A stretch of 64,000 bases of DNA from Turbatrix aceti (Eukaryota; Nematoda; Chromadorea; Rhabditida; Panagrolaimidae). The notes below the pieces were generated by a model that saw only the letters and a program-made list of their open reading frames with translations, was not told where the DNA came from and did not search any database. The translations under genes were made by a program, and so were the position numbers. Below, piece after piece: positions 45,028-56,980 of the stretch (position 1 is the first letter of the stretch; each line of letters opens with the position of its first letter). The stretch spans positions 1,054,001 through 1,118,000 of the forward strand of contig OZ017766.1 of the NCBI GenBank assembly GCA_963969345.1, read 5' to 3'.

Positions 45028-45165
45028 GGCTTGACGCGATTTTTTTTTTATCTTAAGAAACGGTACTGGTTGTAGCCTTTCAATTTTTTGTTACTTTTGC
45101 AGTGTTTTTCCTGACGCGATTTTGTACTCGTTTTTGTCCTATTTTACTTAATTTTTTCCAGCAAC

Positions 45166-46275
45166 ATGCTTCGCTGGCGTCCCGTTTTCTCCCTGGCGAG
45201 TCGTCGACTGGCTTCCTCTCTTGTCTACGAGAAGCACGGCGACCCTCTGGAAGTCATCCAACTCCAGCAATCGCCTCCCCTCAGCGACCGTCTAACAGGC
45301 AAACAAGTTCGACTCCAAATTCTGGGTGCTCCCATCAATCCCGCTGACATCAACCAGATCCAGGGCGTTTACCCCGTCAAGCCTCCCCTTCCCGCAGTCG
45401 GTGGCAACGAGGGTGTCGCCCGTGTCGTGGACGTAGGCCCCGATGTCAGTACCTTAGTCGCCGGCGACCACGTCATTCCCGCGCAATCTGGATTTGGCAT
45501 GTGGCGGGAAGAGGCCGTTGCCGAAGACGAAGAGCTGCTATTCAGGATCGATTCACGGCTGCCGATCGAATTCGCTTCTACGCTGCAGGTCAATCCCTGC
45601 ACTGCCTATCGCATGCTGACGGACTTCGTCAGACTCAAGCCCGGAGAGTTCGTCGTCCAGAATGGCGCCAACAGTGCCGTCGGGCGCTATGTTATCCAGG
45701 TTTGTTTTTATGGCACGTACAGGGCATTAAACTGTTTTTTATTGTTGCTTTCTCAGATTGCGAAAATATTCGGTCTGCAAACCGTCAACATCGTTCGTGA
45801 TCGTCCCGGCATCGACGACCTCAAAAAGGACCTCACGAGCCTCGGCGCCACCCTGGTCTACACGGAAGAAGAGTTCGGCAAAGTGGTGCGCGACGTCAAG
45901 AGCCGTCTGGCTCTGAACTGTGTCGGCGGGCGCTCCAGCTTCCAGATCGCCCGAACGCTTCAACGCGAGGGCGTCATGGTGACGTACGGCGGAATGAGCA
46001 AGCAGCCAGTGCAGGGCGCGACCGGGCCGTTCATCTTCAACGACGTCATCTTCCGCGGCTTCTGGATGAGCTACTGGTACGAGTTGAGCAAGAAGGATCC
46101 CGAAAAGAAGCGCGAACGCGCCAAAATGTACAACAAACTCGCGCAGTGGATCATTGCGGGTCACTTCGCGACTCCAAAGCTCGTTCGTCGACAACTCGGC
46201 GACTATCAGGCCGCTTTGACTGATGCAATCGCTTCCGCCGATGCCAAACAAATCTTTGTTTTCGGTGAAAAGTAG
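45166..46275 (+). CDS. MECR: Mitochondrial enoyl-[ACP]/trans-2-enoyl-CoA reductase
   Basis: Exons 45166-45699 and 45757-46275 give 350 residues. It reduces trans-2-enoyl thioesters with NADPH in the last step of mitochondrial type II fatty-acid synthesis, which supplies lipoic acid. The N-terminus MLRWRPVFSLASRRLASS is an Arg-rich mitochondrial presequence. LGAPINPADINQIQGVYP carries the conserved catalytic Tyr; NGANSAVGRYVIQIAKIFG is the nucleotide-binding loop; ALNCVGGRS and FRGFWMSYW are also family-typical. The 57-bp intron is in frame, so reading through adds 19 residues that no family member has. The ATG follows a TTTTTTCCAGCAAC acceptor, suggesting trans-splicing. AATAAA at 46329-46334. 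Confidence 0.96.
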   Translation: MLRWRPVFSLASRRLASSLVYEKHGDPLEVIQLQQSPPLSDRLTGKQVRLQILGAPINPADINQIQGVYPVKPPLPAVGGNEGVARVVDVGPDVSTLVAGDHVIPAQSGFGMWREEAVAEDEELLFRIDSRLPIEFASTLQVNPCTAYRMLTDFVRLKPGEFVVQNGANSAVGRYVIQVCFYGTYRALNCFLLLLSQIAKIFGLQTVNIVRDRPGIDDLKKDLTSLGATLVYTEEEFGKVVRDVKSRLALNCVGGRSSFQIARTLQREGVMVTYGGMSKQPVQGATGPFIFNDVIFRGFWMSYWYELSKKDPEKKRERAKMYNKLAQWIIAGHFATPKLVRRQLGDYQAALTDAIASADAKQIFVFGEK

Positions 46276-46357
46276 GACTCTATCGTGCCAGTGCATGCCA
46301 GACAGTGTAACATGTATACTTTGTAGCAAATAAACCTAAATAACAAAAAATGAAACG

Positions 46358-46890
46358 TCAGTCGTGCTCGATGAACGTCTGTCGGTATTCCTCGTTCTGC
46401 TTCATTTCCTCGATGTGGCCTTGCTGGACGCGGAAGGAACGGATGTTGCTCAGCAGGCCGATGGAGTGCTCGAGCTTGCCCTTGGTGTTGACGTACTGGT
46501 AGAAATCAGGTTGGAACAGACACCGTAAGTCGTACATGACGTCTGGCGGGGGAACTCCGAATTCGCTGCAAAGATTACGTTTTCTCATGGTAAATTAAAA
46601 ATAAAACTACGTAAATTTCATTCTTGAACAAAAAAACTAGAATATTGTTCGAAGGTCGTGTAGACGTCATATTTTATTTAAAACTGGTCTAGAACCCCCG
46701 CAACCACTTTTTTTTGCAATAGGCACAACAAAAACAAGCAAACTCACACAATCAAAGCGCCAGCGGCAATGAGAGACCCTGAGACAAATAAAAACCACTG
46801 CGCAAAATCCTTCCGTACAGATGACCTATCCTCAAAGATGTAATTCTTCGACTTGATGAATTTGTGGAGATGTCGTAACGACGGAAACAT
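46358..46890 (-). CDS. Small single-pass membrane protein, unknown
   Basis: Exons 46748-46890 and 46358-46565 give 116 residues. I started at the ATG at 46890 because an acceptor (TCTGCTCTAG) lies 16 bp upstream and the frame further upstream has no ATG. A basic N-terminus (RHLHKFIKSKN) is followed by one membrane segment (WFLFVSGSLIAAGALIV) and a soluble tail beginning EFGVPPPDVMYDLRCLF. The layout would suit a small mitochondrial inner-membrane protein, but no family is recognised. It converges with MECR, stops 82 bp apart. Confidence 0.65.
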
Positions 46891-47353
46891 GACTGATGAG
46901 ATCGATCCTAGAGCAGAGTGATAAATTAATCCCCAGAAAATCGTAAAAACAGCATTCGGGGACACAGGAACGCTGACATGGTGTTCCCCGTTAGCTGTTG
47001 ATGCCTTTTTTCGTCAATTTTGTCATCTCTTTTTTGTACACTTTTTTGCTCCGTGTTTTTCAGTGAACTGATGATAGCTATGCAAGAATTGGGTTAAGTT
47101 TTCTAGCTGCTTGGCCGGTGATAGCTGATCGCAGAGCTTTTCGTGTACTGGCTACGCTTTTTGTGGGCAAGTCATCGTTCTGGTATGGTTCGAGAGTGGT
47201 CTTATCGTGCAGCGTGTGTCCCGTCCATCTCAGTGGAAATATCGCGTGAGATTGACATTTCTCCTCCCCTTCCCGTACTTTTTTCACGTGTATGAGACAA
47301 CCAGTGTCGTCTAAATACACCCGTCTTACTTTATTTTCCATTTTTCCAGCAAC
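46891..47353. other. Intergenic, upstream of ketoacyl reductase
   Basis: Divergent promoter region for the small membrane protein and the reductase. It ends in the trans-splice acceptor TTTTTCCAGCAAC before the ATG at 47354. No gene seen. Confidence 0.5.
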
Positions 47354-48398
47354 ATGGTTTGCCAGTGCACAATCAACGCTGTTGCCTACGCGGCTCTGGC
47401 CTACGTTGCTTTTCGCGTCTTTCGCGCGGTCTACGCCATCGCCTATCCCTACCTCGTCGCTTCGCCTCCGAATCTCAAGAAGCTCGCTGGCGCGGACTTT
47501 GCTGTGGTCACCGGATCGACGGACGGCATCGGCAAGGAGTACGCGTTCCAACTCGCCAAGCAGGGCTTCAATCTCGTCCTCGTCAGCCGCAGCGCCGAAA
47601 AGCTCCAGACTACGAAGGCTGAGATTCAGGAAAAGCACTCGAATGTCGAGGTTCGCACCATTACTTTTGACTTCACCCAGGCTGGGGTCGACTCCTACCG
47701 TCAAAACTTGGTCAATGAGCTCCAGGACATCCAGATCGGCGTTCTCGGTGAGTTTTTCTCATTTTTAGGTTTGACAATAAAAAATGCAGCATACCCTTTT
47801 TTTACAAATTTTTTAATTAAAACCATTTCTCACCTAAATTTCAGTCAACAACGTCGGCCTGAGCTACAACTACCCCGAATCCCTCCACAAAGTCGCCGGT
47901 GGCCTGGAGCGCATCGCCGACATCACGGTCATCAACACCCTGCCGGTTACCTTGCTCTCCGCCGCCGTTCTCCCCCAGATGGTCAAGCGCCGCGCCGGCG
48001 TCATCGTCAATATCAGCTCGTCGGCGTCGCGTGGCTTCCTCCGATACTGGGCGGTGTACAGCGCGACGAAGAAGTACGTCAACCACCTGACCGAGATCCT
48101 CCGTCGCGAGTACGCCAGCGAAGGCATCACTGTGCAGACCGTTCTGCCCATGATGGTCTCCACCAAGATGTCCAAGGTCCGCACGAGCTTCTTCGCCCCG
48201 AACGCTGCCACTTTCGCTGCTTCGGCCATCCGTACGATCGGCGTCGTTTCCGAGACCACGGGCTGCTTGGCGCACGAAATTCAGAGCTTGGTCTTCTCGC
48301 TGCCGGACGTCATCGTCGATCACATCACGACGTCCAATTCAGTTGCTACCCGTGCTGCTGCTCTTCGCAAGCTCGAGCGCCAGGCCAAGGCTCAGTAG
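47354..48398 (+). CDS. Very-long-chain 3-oxoacyl-CoA reductase / 17-beta-HSD12-like (LET-767 type)
   Basis: Exons 47354-47747 and 47845-48398 give 315 residues. A short-chain dehydrogenase: TGSTDGIGKEYA nucleotide-binding motif near residue 54, NNVGLSY, NISSSAS with the catalytic Ser, and YSATKKY with the catalytic Tyr and Lys. The hydrophobic N-terminus (NAVAYAALAYVAFRVFRAVY) anchors it in the ER. Family members reduce 3-ketoacyl-CoA during fatty-acid elongation and, in some animals, sex steroids; C. elegans LET-767 is the closest type I recall. The C-terminus lacks a clear KKxx signal. It converges with the primase gene (180 bp between stops). Confidence 0.95.
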
Positions 48399-48577
48399 GG
48401 AGACGCAAGCGAGGGGTTTTTGGCATGTTTTGTACCGGAAAAACCGTTTTTTTGTGTAATCAAATAAATTTAAGTAGTTTCGTGTCAAGAACCAATACGG
48501 CGGCCTTTATCACATTTCAATCACATGAAAACGTAAAATTGTGTTCAGGGGTGCAATATCACTCATCAGCCCGTTGT

Positions 48578-50062
48578 TCAACGATTTTTGACAGCAGACT
48601 CGACAAAGGCATCAAATGTCTCAACAAACGGCGCGAGTGAGCAGTGCTTGTAATACAGCTTCTTGCACCCGGCATTCTCCGCGTCTTCGGTAGCTGTCAA
48701 CGCCTTGAGCTCGTCCATGAGCTTGCTAATCGTCGGAAGACTGCTAATAACCATGCGGGGGACCTGTTCTGCGCTCAGTGGAACGGCAACGATGCCGGTT
48801 TTGGGGTGGACGCAGAAGGGGCTCTTGAGGAGATGGTTCGTCCCGGTGGTGACGTTGATGTCCAGTCTGGGGTACGTGTAGTGGAGAACAAAGTTCTTCA
48901 GAAAGCGCCGAACAGACTTTGGAGGCTCTCTCGGCAGCGCCGAGCCGGATTCAGCGACCGCGCGTCGCTCGTTTTCGTCAAAGTACCGTTTGAGTAGTTT
49001 CCACCTGGCTTCCGCGCTGGGGAGACTGGTAAATTGGTTGTGGAGGAGCGTACGGAAGTGCAGGTCATTGCAGAGTTCCAAGATTTGTGTCCAGGCTTTG
49101 GGGGTTTCCAGCCACTTCTGGGAGAGGATGAGTGGGGTCAGGTCGGGGGACGACATGAGGGAGGCGTAGGCGGTTTGGAACATGGGGTGGATGTAGTCCC
49201 CGGTGAGAGCCACTTTTTTGGAGCCCTAAAATGATGCCAAATAAAGATGACCTGTATTTTTAAGACAAAAGTATAGAAATAACTCGCCACAGTGACGGAA
49301 AGGTACTCGGCAACGGCAGCACGTCCAGAATTGTCGAGTTTTCGGGCAGCTTCATCGGCAACCCAACAATGAATACCTCTGCGACCAGAAAACAGGTACA
49401 TGATGTTGTTGAAGCCAAAGTGCTCACGAAGCAGGGTGTCCAGCACGCGAGCAGCAAGCGACATGAATCTCCAACATGCCTGGCAGACGTTGGCCTGCGA
49501 ACAGCACGTCCTGATGTCATCGTAATCCGTCAAATCAATGTCAAAGACCAATTCACGTTCTTCCGCTCGAAAGTTTTTACCGTATTTCAGCTTGTCTCGA
49601 GGCTAAAAAAGTGACCGTAAATTGTAGTACGGAAACAGTGACTGCAATCGTAATATAAAATGAATCGTAAACTGGAGTATAATATTGCATTTAAAGACAA
49701 ATTCACAGTTCTTATCCCAAATTGTGTACATTTTTTCCTCAAAACTGTAAAAAATAAAACTCACGCATGCATTGTAAACAGCTCCGATATCAACTTTGTG
49801 AGGAAGAGTGCGTTCGAGTTCACGCTTCATATCCCCAGGTTCCGTAAAGTTGAGAAAACGAAGGTGAACGTCATCCTTAAGAATAAATGCAATTTCACGT
49901 CGCTGGAGGTACTCCGATGGTTCTAAAGACAAAAAAAAGGTTTACAAAAATCACCCAAAAATTCATACTTTTTCCATAAGACAGCCACCGAATGACACTT
50001 TTGACGGGATAAAGGTGACGGTAGTACTCCTTCAACCAGCTATTTGGCAAAACTTCGGTCAT
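48578..50062 (-). CDS. PRIM1: DNA primase small (catalytic) subunit
   Basis: Exons 49969-50062, 49765-49922, 49291-49602 and 48578-49225 give 403 residues (human 420). It makes RNA primers as part of DNA polymerase alpha-primase. [13 protein letters not shown] holds the two catalytic Asp residues; [13 protein letters not shown] is the zinc site; [31 protein letters not shown] and [11 protein letters not shown] are strongly conserved. The start [19 protein letters not shown] fits the family N-terminus. It shares a 214-bp divergent promoter with the Sly1 gene. Confidence 0.97.
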
Positions 50063-50276
50063 TATTTAAAAAAACAAACGTGACAGAAAGTTGGCGCCTA
50101 ATTTGGGAAAGCGAGAAGAACTCTGTCGTTCAAATTTTCGCGCGCGCACTTTCACAGAGAACATTATGGTGACAAAGTGTTCTTCTTTTTTATGACACGT
50201 TGAAAACTTGTCTTTCATCTAACGTTTCTTCCACATTTCACTCATCGTTTCGCCGAGGGGTTTGTAGCGCTACCAG
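50063..50276. promoter_or_regulatory. Divergent promoter of primase and Sly1
   Basis: 214 bp between the two start codons. It contains GCGCGCGC near 50142-50149 and a CTTTCATCTAACGTTTCTTCC-type pyrimidine run; no TATA box. A possible acceptor GCTACCAG directly precedes the Sly1 ATG. Confidence 0.4.
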
Positions 50277-52665
50277 ATGCAACGTGTAAGCCGTGAAAAG
50301 GTGGACAACATTCGGAGTCGGCAAATTGGTTGGTTTTTTAAGCGTTTTGGATAAATTTGGAATGTTTTACACATTTTTTTTTGTTCTAATGAGTTTTTTG
50401 TTTGTCTTTTCAGCTTCGATAAAGCAGATTCTCAATTTTAATCAGCCTGTTTTGTCTTCGATAGCCAATGAACCGGTGTGGAAGATTCTCATTCTGGATC
50501 ACTTTACGCAGGACGTCATCTCCCCGCTGATTCCGGTCAAGACGCTCCGAGAAAACGGCGTTACTCTTCACTTGTCTGTTTTTAACGGCTTTCTCTTGAC
50601 CATGACCATTTATTGCTTTCAGCCTGATATCCACGCCCCGAGAGACGCTGCCCGATGTCCCGGCGGTCTACCTCGTAAGTCCAACCGACGACAACATTCG
50701 CATCATCTGTGAGGACGTCAAGAAGGCAATGTACGACAACTTCTACATCAACACCGTGCTCCCGATTGCACGACCGCAGCTGGAGTTGATCGCGTCTGCC
50801 GCCGTCCACAGCGGAATGATCAATCAAATTCAGAAGGTGGCCGATCAGTTTTTGGCTTTTATTTCGCTGGAGGATGATCTCTTTGCCCTCAGGCGGTATA
50901 CGTCCAATTCACCGTTTTCCTTCCATGGTATGCCTTTTTCCAAATCCTTGTTTTTGTTTTTACTATTTTTGCTTTTTCCAGCCATCAACGACCCCTCAAT
51001 CACCCCCGAGCAGATGGATGACCTGATCAACGGCATCGCTAACAGCCTCTTCAGCGTCTGCGCGACCCTCGGCGTCGTCCCCATCATCAAGTGCGGCAAG
51101 GACAACGCCGCCGAGCAGGTTGCCATCGTAAGTCTGCATTTTTTGCTTCCTTGTTTTTTCAACTGTGTTTTTTCAAGAAATTGGATCAAAAAATCCGGGA
51201 CAACCTTCGCGACGCTCGCAACAACCTCTTCACCCAGGAACACATCCGGGGAGGTCAGTTCAGCATGCATCGGCCTGTCTTTGTCATCGCGGACCGCAAC
51301 ATCGATCTCGCAACGATGCTCCACCACACGTGGACGTACCAGGCGCTGGTCCATGACGTGCTGGGACTCGACTCGAACCGTGTCCGCATGGTGGATTCGA
51401 ACGGAAAGCAACGCGAGTACGACATGGACCAGGCGGATCAGCTGTGGATGGGCCACCGCGGCAGTCCCTTCCCTGTAGTTGCCGAGGCCATCCAGACCGA
51501 TCTCGAAAAGGTCAAAGCCAGCGAGAAGTCCATCAAGGACCTGAAATCTGCGATGGGATACGGCGAGGAGTCTGACGAGGCCATAATTGTGTGGAGCGAT
51601 ACCACGTCCAAGCTGTCCAGTGCCGTCGGCTCGCTTGGGGACCTCCTCAAGCAGAAGGCCTTCGTCGAGCTTCATACCAACGTTGCGACTTCCCTGCTGT
51701 CGGATATCAAGCAGCGCCACCTCGATGTTCTCTTCGAAAACGAGGAAAAGCTGCTCAACGGACAGACGGATGTCGGAATCCTGGGGTTGCTCAATAAGTC
51801 CACGAATCACGATGACATCCTCCGCGTTATGCTTATTTATTTCCTCTGTTCACCGAATATCACCAAGGTAAGCATGTTTTACACTGAAAATGTCATTTTG
51901 TATTGCTGTCTTTTGTCTTACGTATGCGCGAGTTTTCAAAATGCCATCTATGACGCAGTAGGGGCTTTTTACGTAATAACTAGACGCAGTAGAGGCTTTT
52001 TGCGTAATAACTATTGTTAATGCCACTTTTGGCATCATTTCGGATACAAGAATAGAATTTTCAGTCGGACAAAGACGAACTCCGATCCTTCCTAGCCGAA
52101 CGAGAAATTGATGATTCCGCGCTACGATACATCGAGCGCCTTCGATCCTTCTCCACCATGGCCAAGCTCGAACTCCACCAAGGCGCCGGCACAAAGAGCG
52201 AAAGCATGTTCTCAAACCTCCTCCAGAGCACATCCAAGATCTTCATGGAAGGCGTCAAGAATCTCGTTCCCAAGCAACACAACCTTCCGCTGACCAGATT
52301 TGTCGACCAAATGGTGGACACCCGGCCGAGTGGTGTCCATCCCATCGCTTCGTCCGGGGACGTCGACGACTGCCGGTACTATGATCCCAAATTTCCCCAT
52401 GGAACTGCCAAAGAGTAAGAATACTACTTTTTTACCTATTAAAAACGAGGTGCTTATTTTCAGTCAATCACGAGCCCGAGGAGGCAGTCTTGCGCAGGAC
52501 GTTCTCGTCTTTGTCATTGGTGGTGGCAACTACGTCGAGTACCAAAACCTGGTGGATTACGCCAAAAACAAAGGCATCCAGCGACTTACCTATGGCTGCA
52601 CCGAACTCGTCACTCCCCACCAGTTTATGGACCAGCTTCGACAACTTGGACAGCAACTGCGCTGA
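50277..52665 (+). CDS. SCFD1: Sec1/Munc18-family protein Sly1
   Basis: Seven exons: 50277-50328, 50414-50573, 50623-50927, 50982-51127, 51178-51867, 52065-52414, 52464-52665, giving 634 residues (human 642). Sly1 binds syntaxin-5 and promotes SNARE assembly for ER-Golgi traffic. IKQILNFNQP, VWKILILDHFTQDVISPL, RPVFVIADRNIDLATMLHHT, TWTYQALVHDVLG, ELHTNVATSLL and FVIGGGNYVEYQNLVDYA all follow the family. The 5' exon is short and its ATG is the first after a CAG acceptor. Intron 5 carries a 31-bp direct repeat. Confidence 0.97.
51952..52013. repeat. 31-bp tandem duplication in Sly1 intron 5
   Basis: Two adjacent units beginning GACGCAGTAG, differing at two positions. Confidence 0.9.
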
Positions 52666-53671
52666 ATGCAACTAAAATGTGCGAAAGGGCAAAGAAAAAA
52701 CGCGTGCGCGGCTGCTCTGCCGGGGGAGACTAAATATGGCTTTGGAGAAATTAACTTATCGGGGATGAGGGTGCAACAGATGTGTTCTTCAATGGACGAA
52801 AGTAAATAAATAATTTAACAAAAAACGAAGGAAATGTTTCGAAAACCGTAAAGAGAACAAAGTTTAGGTTAAAGAATATCGGCAGTTACGTCAAAGAACA
52901 ACGTTACTCCAAATAACAGTATTCGATGAGAAGCACCGTAAATTCTTATCGTACATTTACACGTTTTCATTGATCATTGAATCTGTTTTATAGTCCGTAA
53001 CTTTTATACCGGTACACATGCATTTGTTTTGATTATTTGTCGTTGCTTTGTATCGAATCCCATCCCATTCCAATAAATAACGAAAAACTTGACGTACAAA
53101 TATTTTCACCAAGAAAAACCCTGGTGTTATCTATCCCCCGTTGCCAAAACAGATAACGAGGACGTCAATTCCCCAACGAAAACTGGAAAGAGATAAAAAC
53201 ATGACAACAGAAGCAGCCACCGGCAAACAAACAAAAAATGAATAATTATAATTGTTTATTTGGCAGGAAAGGAAAATTCAAGACTGCGCGCAGCAAAGCT
53301 TTTCACGGTCTCTAAGCGAAAATGCTTTCGCCCTTTGAAGAAGTATACTCGCTTCGTGCCTTTGTTGAACTGGAGCAGAAGTATTCTCCCTTTTATGATT
53401 ATGCCGGATTCCAGCCTTGCGGGTCGTACGATCTGACACGTTCTCTGTACTCGGGAACTGTGTTGTTCCAAGGAAATAAGCGCGTTATTGATTTGTTATA
53501 TGGGAAATTGATTTTTCTTGGACGCTTTATTGTCGGGCTGTGTTTGATTCCTTTTTTTTCCGTGACGCGTATACTTACATGGCCAGCCTTGCGGAATTGC
53601 CATCAGATTGATGGTTTTGCATGGCTTTGGTGTTCTGAAGAACTGAAACGCATCTCTTTAGAGCAACGACG
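52666..53671. other. 1.0 kb spacer between Sly1 and transportin
   Basis: Sly1 3' UTR (AATAAATAATTT near 52806), AT-rich sequence, then the transportin 5' region. Frames of 70-180 codons at 53256-53873 overlap the first transportin exons on both strands in wrong frames; no gene supported. Confidence 0.5.
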
Positions 53672-56600
53672 ATGGCGGTGCCAAGCGTATTCGGCTGGCA
53701 GCCTGTCGAAAGGGATTTGCAGCAGGTGGGTGGCAGCTCCTGTCTTCCCCGGGTTTATTTACCTGTTTCAGGTCATCCTCATCCTTGAGCAATCGCAAGC
53801 ACCCGATTCGCAGACCCAGAAGCAGGTTCAAGAGGTAGGCGTCGCTTTTCTGGCAGATGACGATATTTTTTGAAATCCGCGGGTTTTTTATAAAACTTAT
53901 TTTTTTGGCTTTCTTGATTTGTTTGGACATTTTTGGGTCATTTCAGCAATTGGAAAACCTGAACACGAGACCGGAATTCTGTCGTTACCTGATATACATC
54001 CTCGGCGAGATGAAGGATCAGCCGGAGAACGTGCGTGCTATGAGCGGTCTTTTGCTCAAGAATACCGTAAAGCAAAGATGGCAGTACCTCCCGTCCGAAA
54101 TCCACAGCTTCATCAAGCAGGGCGTCTTCCTGGCCATCGGCGATGATTCCGCACTTATCAGGGCTACAGTTGGCATCATTATTACAAATATTTTCTTCTA
54201 TGAAGGCACAGCCAACTGGCCTGAACTCATTTCAACTATGCTCAGTCTCTTTCAGATGCCATCCTTCAACACCCTTGATGTGAGTTGTCTCACCGCGAAA
54301 GTAACAACATTTTTTTACCTTTAGGGTGCCCTTGGGGCGCTGCAGAAAATGTGCGAGGACAACGCCGAGAGGTTTTCACAAGAAGAAGTTTACCAGCTGC
54401 TGAGGCCGTGTTTCGGCTTCTTCTCGTCTTCGTCGTCCCGCCTCCGAGGTCTGGCCCTGAACGCCGTCAATTCGATCCTGCTCATGCAAAACGAGACTCT
54501 CACGGGGTGCATCGATGAATTCGTGCAGGCTCTCTTCATGCTTAGCACCGATGAAGACCGCGAGGTGCAGAAGCAACTCTGCCGGGCACTGACTCTCCTG
54601 GTCGAGTACCACGTCGACCGCATCGAAGCCCAGCTCCCCAACATCATCAAGTACATGCTCAGCAAGACCCTGGATCCCGACATCGACATCGCGCTCGAGG
54701 CTTGTGAGTTCTGGCTGGCTTTTGCCGAGAATCAGACGACGTGCAAGACTTTCCTCGAGTCGGTCCTGCCGGAACTCTTCCCGGTGCTCCTGAGGTGCAT
54801 GAAGTACACTCCTGACGAGATTGTGGCTCTCAAGGGAAACGTCGAAGACGACGCGAACGTGCCCGACAGGGACGAAGACATCAGGCCGAGGTTTCACAAG
54901 GCCAAGACCCACGGCGGGCAGATTAACGTGAGTTGGCTGTTTTTTTTGCACCAATCTGGTTTTGGCAGTTCCAGGACGACGATGACGACGAAGATGAAGA
55001 CGACGACGGCGACGACTCCCCGAGTGAGTGGAGTCTTCGAAAGTGCGCCGCAGCGTCACTCGACGTGCTTGCGACGACGTTCGGCGACTCCTGCTTGCCC
55101 GTGTTGCTCCCCCACCTCAACAACACCATCATGAGCGAGGAGTGGGAAGTCCAGGAAAGCGGGATCCTCGCGGTCGGCGCCGTGGCCGAGGGCTGCATGA
55201 CGGGGATGACTCCTCACCTCAACGAACTCGTGCCTTTCCTCATCAACTCGCTGAGTCACAAGCGATCCCTCGTGCGGTCTATTACCTGCTGGACGCTGTC
55301 GAGGTACTGCCACTTTGTCATGGAAGATGGAAATTACGAAGTTTTCAAGCAGCTTTTGGCCGAGGTAATTTTTTTCGTGTTTTCGGACAAAATTTGACGC
55401 TTTCAGCTGCTCAAACGAGTGCTCGACAACAACAAAAAGGTGCAGGAAGCTGCGTGCTCGGCGTTCGCGACTCTGGAAGAGGAGGCGCGCGAACAGCTTT
55501 CTCCCTTCCTCTCGGAGGTCATCCAGACCTTCGTCGAGGCTTTCAAGCGCTACCAAGCCAAGAACTTGTTCATCCTCTACGACGCGGTCGGCACACTCGC
55601 CGACGTAGTCGGACAATCCCTGGCTGAGCCCCAGTACGTCCAGATGCTGCTCGTCCCCGTCATTACCAAATTCATCGAATTGACCGAAGACGATCGCGAG
55701 CTCTACCCCCTCCTCGAGTGTCTCAACTCCATTACGATTGCTATCCGACACGCAATTCTCCCCTTCGGTGGTCCCATCTTTCAGAAGTGCATCCAGCTGA
55801 TTCATAACAACCTTCAGAAGAGTATTTGCGCTCACGTGCTTGCCAATCAATTGCAACAGGGTTAGTTTTTGATTTGTAGGACGGCCTTATTTATTTGTAT
55901 TTTCTTCAGATATCATGGCCAATGGAATTCCGACGGATGCCCAGCTGGCCGCGATACAGAGCATAGAACCTCCGGAAAAGGATGTTCTCATCGTTGCCCT
56001 CGACTTGCTCTCGGAACTCACCGAAGCCTGTGGCGCACACGTCAGCCCTTTCGTCCAACAAACCCGGATGATCGAATACGTGTACTTTTGCTTGATGGTA
56101 AGTCGGGACTAGCCAAGGTTTTTTTTCATTAAAAATTCGGTCTTCTGTTTTGACCTTTTTTGGGGCCTTTGCAGCTCTAAGGATTCTTTTGCAGGACATC
56201 AACTCAGAAGTGAAGCAGAGCAGCTTTGCCCTTCTCGGCGACCTCACAAAGTCGTGCTTTCAACACGTGGAACCCTTTGTCACGAATTTTCTCACCATCC
56301 TGTCTGCAAATATCAACCCGACCAATGTGTCGGTCTGCAACAACGCTGTCTGGGCCATCGGCGAAATCATCTTACGGTATGAGAAACCAATCAGGGAATA
56401 CCTCCCCAACATCATTCAGCCACTGATTCTGGTGCTTCGGACAGAACAGGGCATTCCGAAAACTCTTCAAGAAAATTGTGGTAAGTAAAAGTTTGTTTTT
56501 GAATGTTTGAAGCTAATTGTAGCTTGTTGGTCGTTGTTTTCTGCTTCATCTCGAAAATTGTACGTTTTCAGCCATTACCATCGGCAGAATAGGCAACCGT

Positions 56601-56980
56601 TATCCCGAAGAAATGGTTGCTAACTTCAACGATTACGCCAGGTACTGGTTTACGGTGCTGCGAAACATCAGCGACAACGGCGAGAAGGAGAGCGCGTTCA
56701 ACGGCCTCTGCATGATGGTCTCCGCGAATCCAGCAGCCGTCGCGAACCATTTCATCTACCTCTGCGACGCGCTGTGTTCGTGGTCAAATCCGCCGCCGCA
56801 TCTCCGGGAGACGTTCAAAGCCGTAAGTTCCTGCTTTTTTTGCGAAAAACTTCGATTTCGGGTGTTTTTCAGATGCTGCATCGATTTAAAGGCGACGTCG
56901 AGCCAAGCGTCTGGAATGACTTCATGTCACACTTCCCCGAGCAAATTCGACAACAATTATATCAAAAATACGGTGTCTAG
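53672..56980 (+). CDS. TNPO1: Transportin-1 (karyopherin beta-2)
   Basis: Ten exons: 53672-53725, 53772-53834, 53947-54279, 54325-54927, 54969-55364, 55407-55860, 55910-56097, 56195-56480, 56572-56822, 56873-56980, giving 911 residues (human about 890). It imports PY-NLS cargoes such as hnRNPs and binds RanGTP. HEAT repeats fill the protein: SGLLLKNTVK, DDSALIRATVGIIIT, ALEACEFWLAFAE, DEDIRPRFHKAKT, then the acidic H8 loop (DDDDDEDEDDDGDD), SEWSLRKCAAASLDVLA, VQEAACSAFATLEEEA, QSSFALLGDLTKSCFQHV and the end LYQKYGV. The start MAVPSVFGWQPVERDLQQ replaces human MEYEWKPDEQGLQQI in alignment. Confidence 0.97.

Larger units (their letters stand above)
44066..45165. other. Intergenic with two MITEs
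   Basis: 3' UTR of the SR factor, MITE copy 3 (44295-44611), a second MITE type (44679-45027), then the trans-splice acceptor TTTTTTCCAGCAAC right before the next ATG. No gene seen. Confidence 0.6.

Noticed and set aside
53322..53873. 183-codon frame across the transportin 5' region
   Set aside because: It overlaps the first two transportin exons in another frame and runs through clear introns; no recognised domain.
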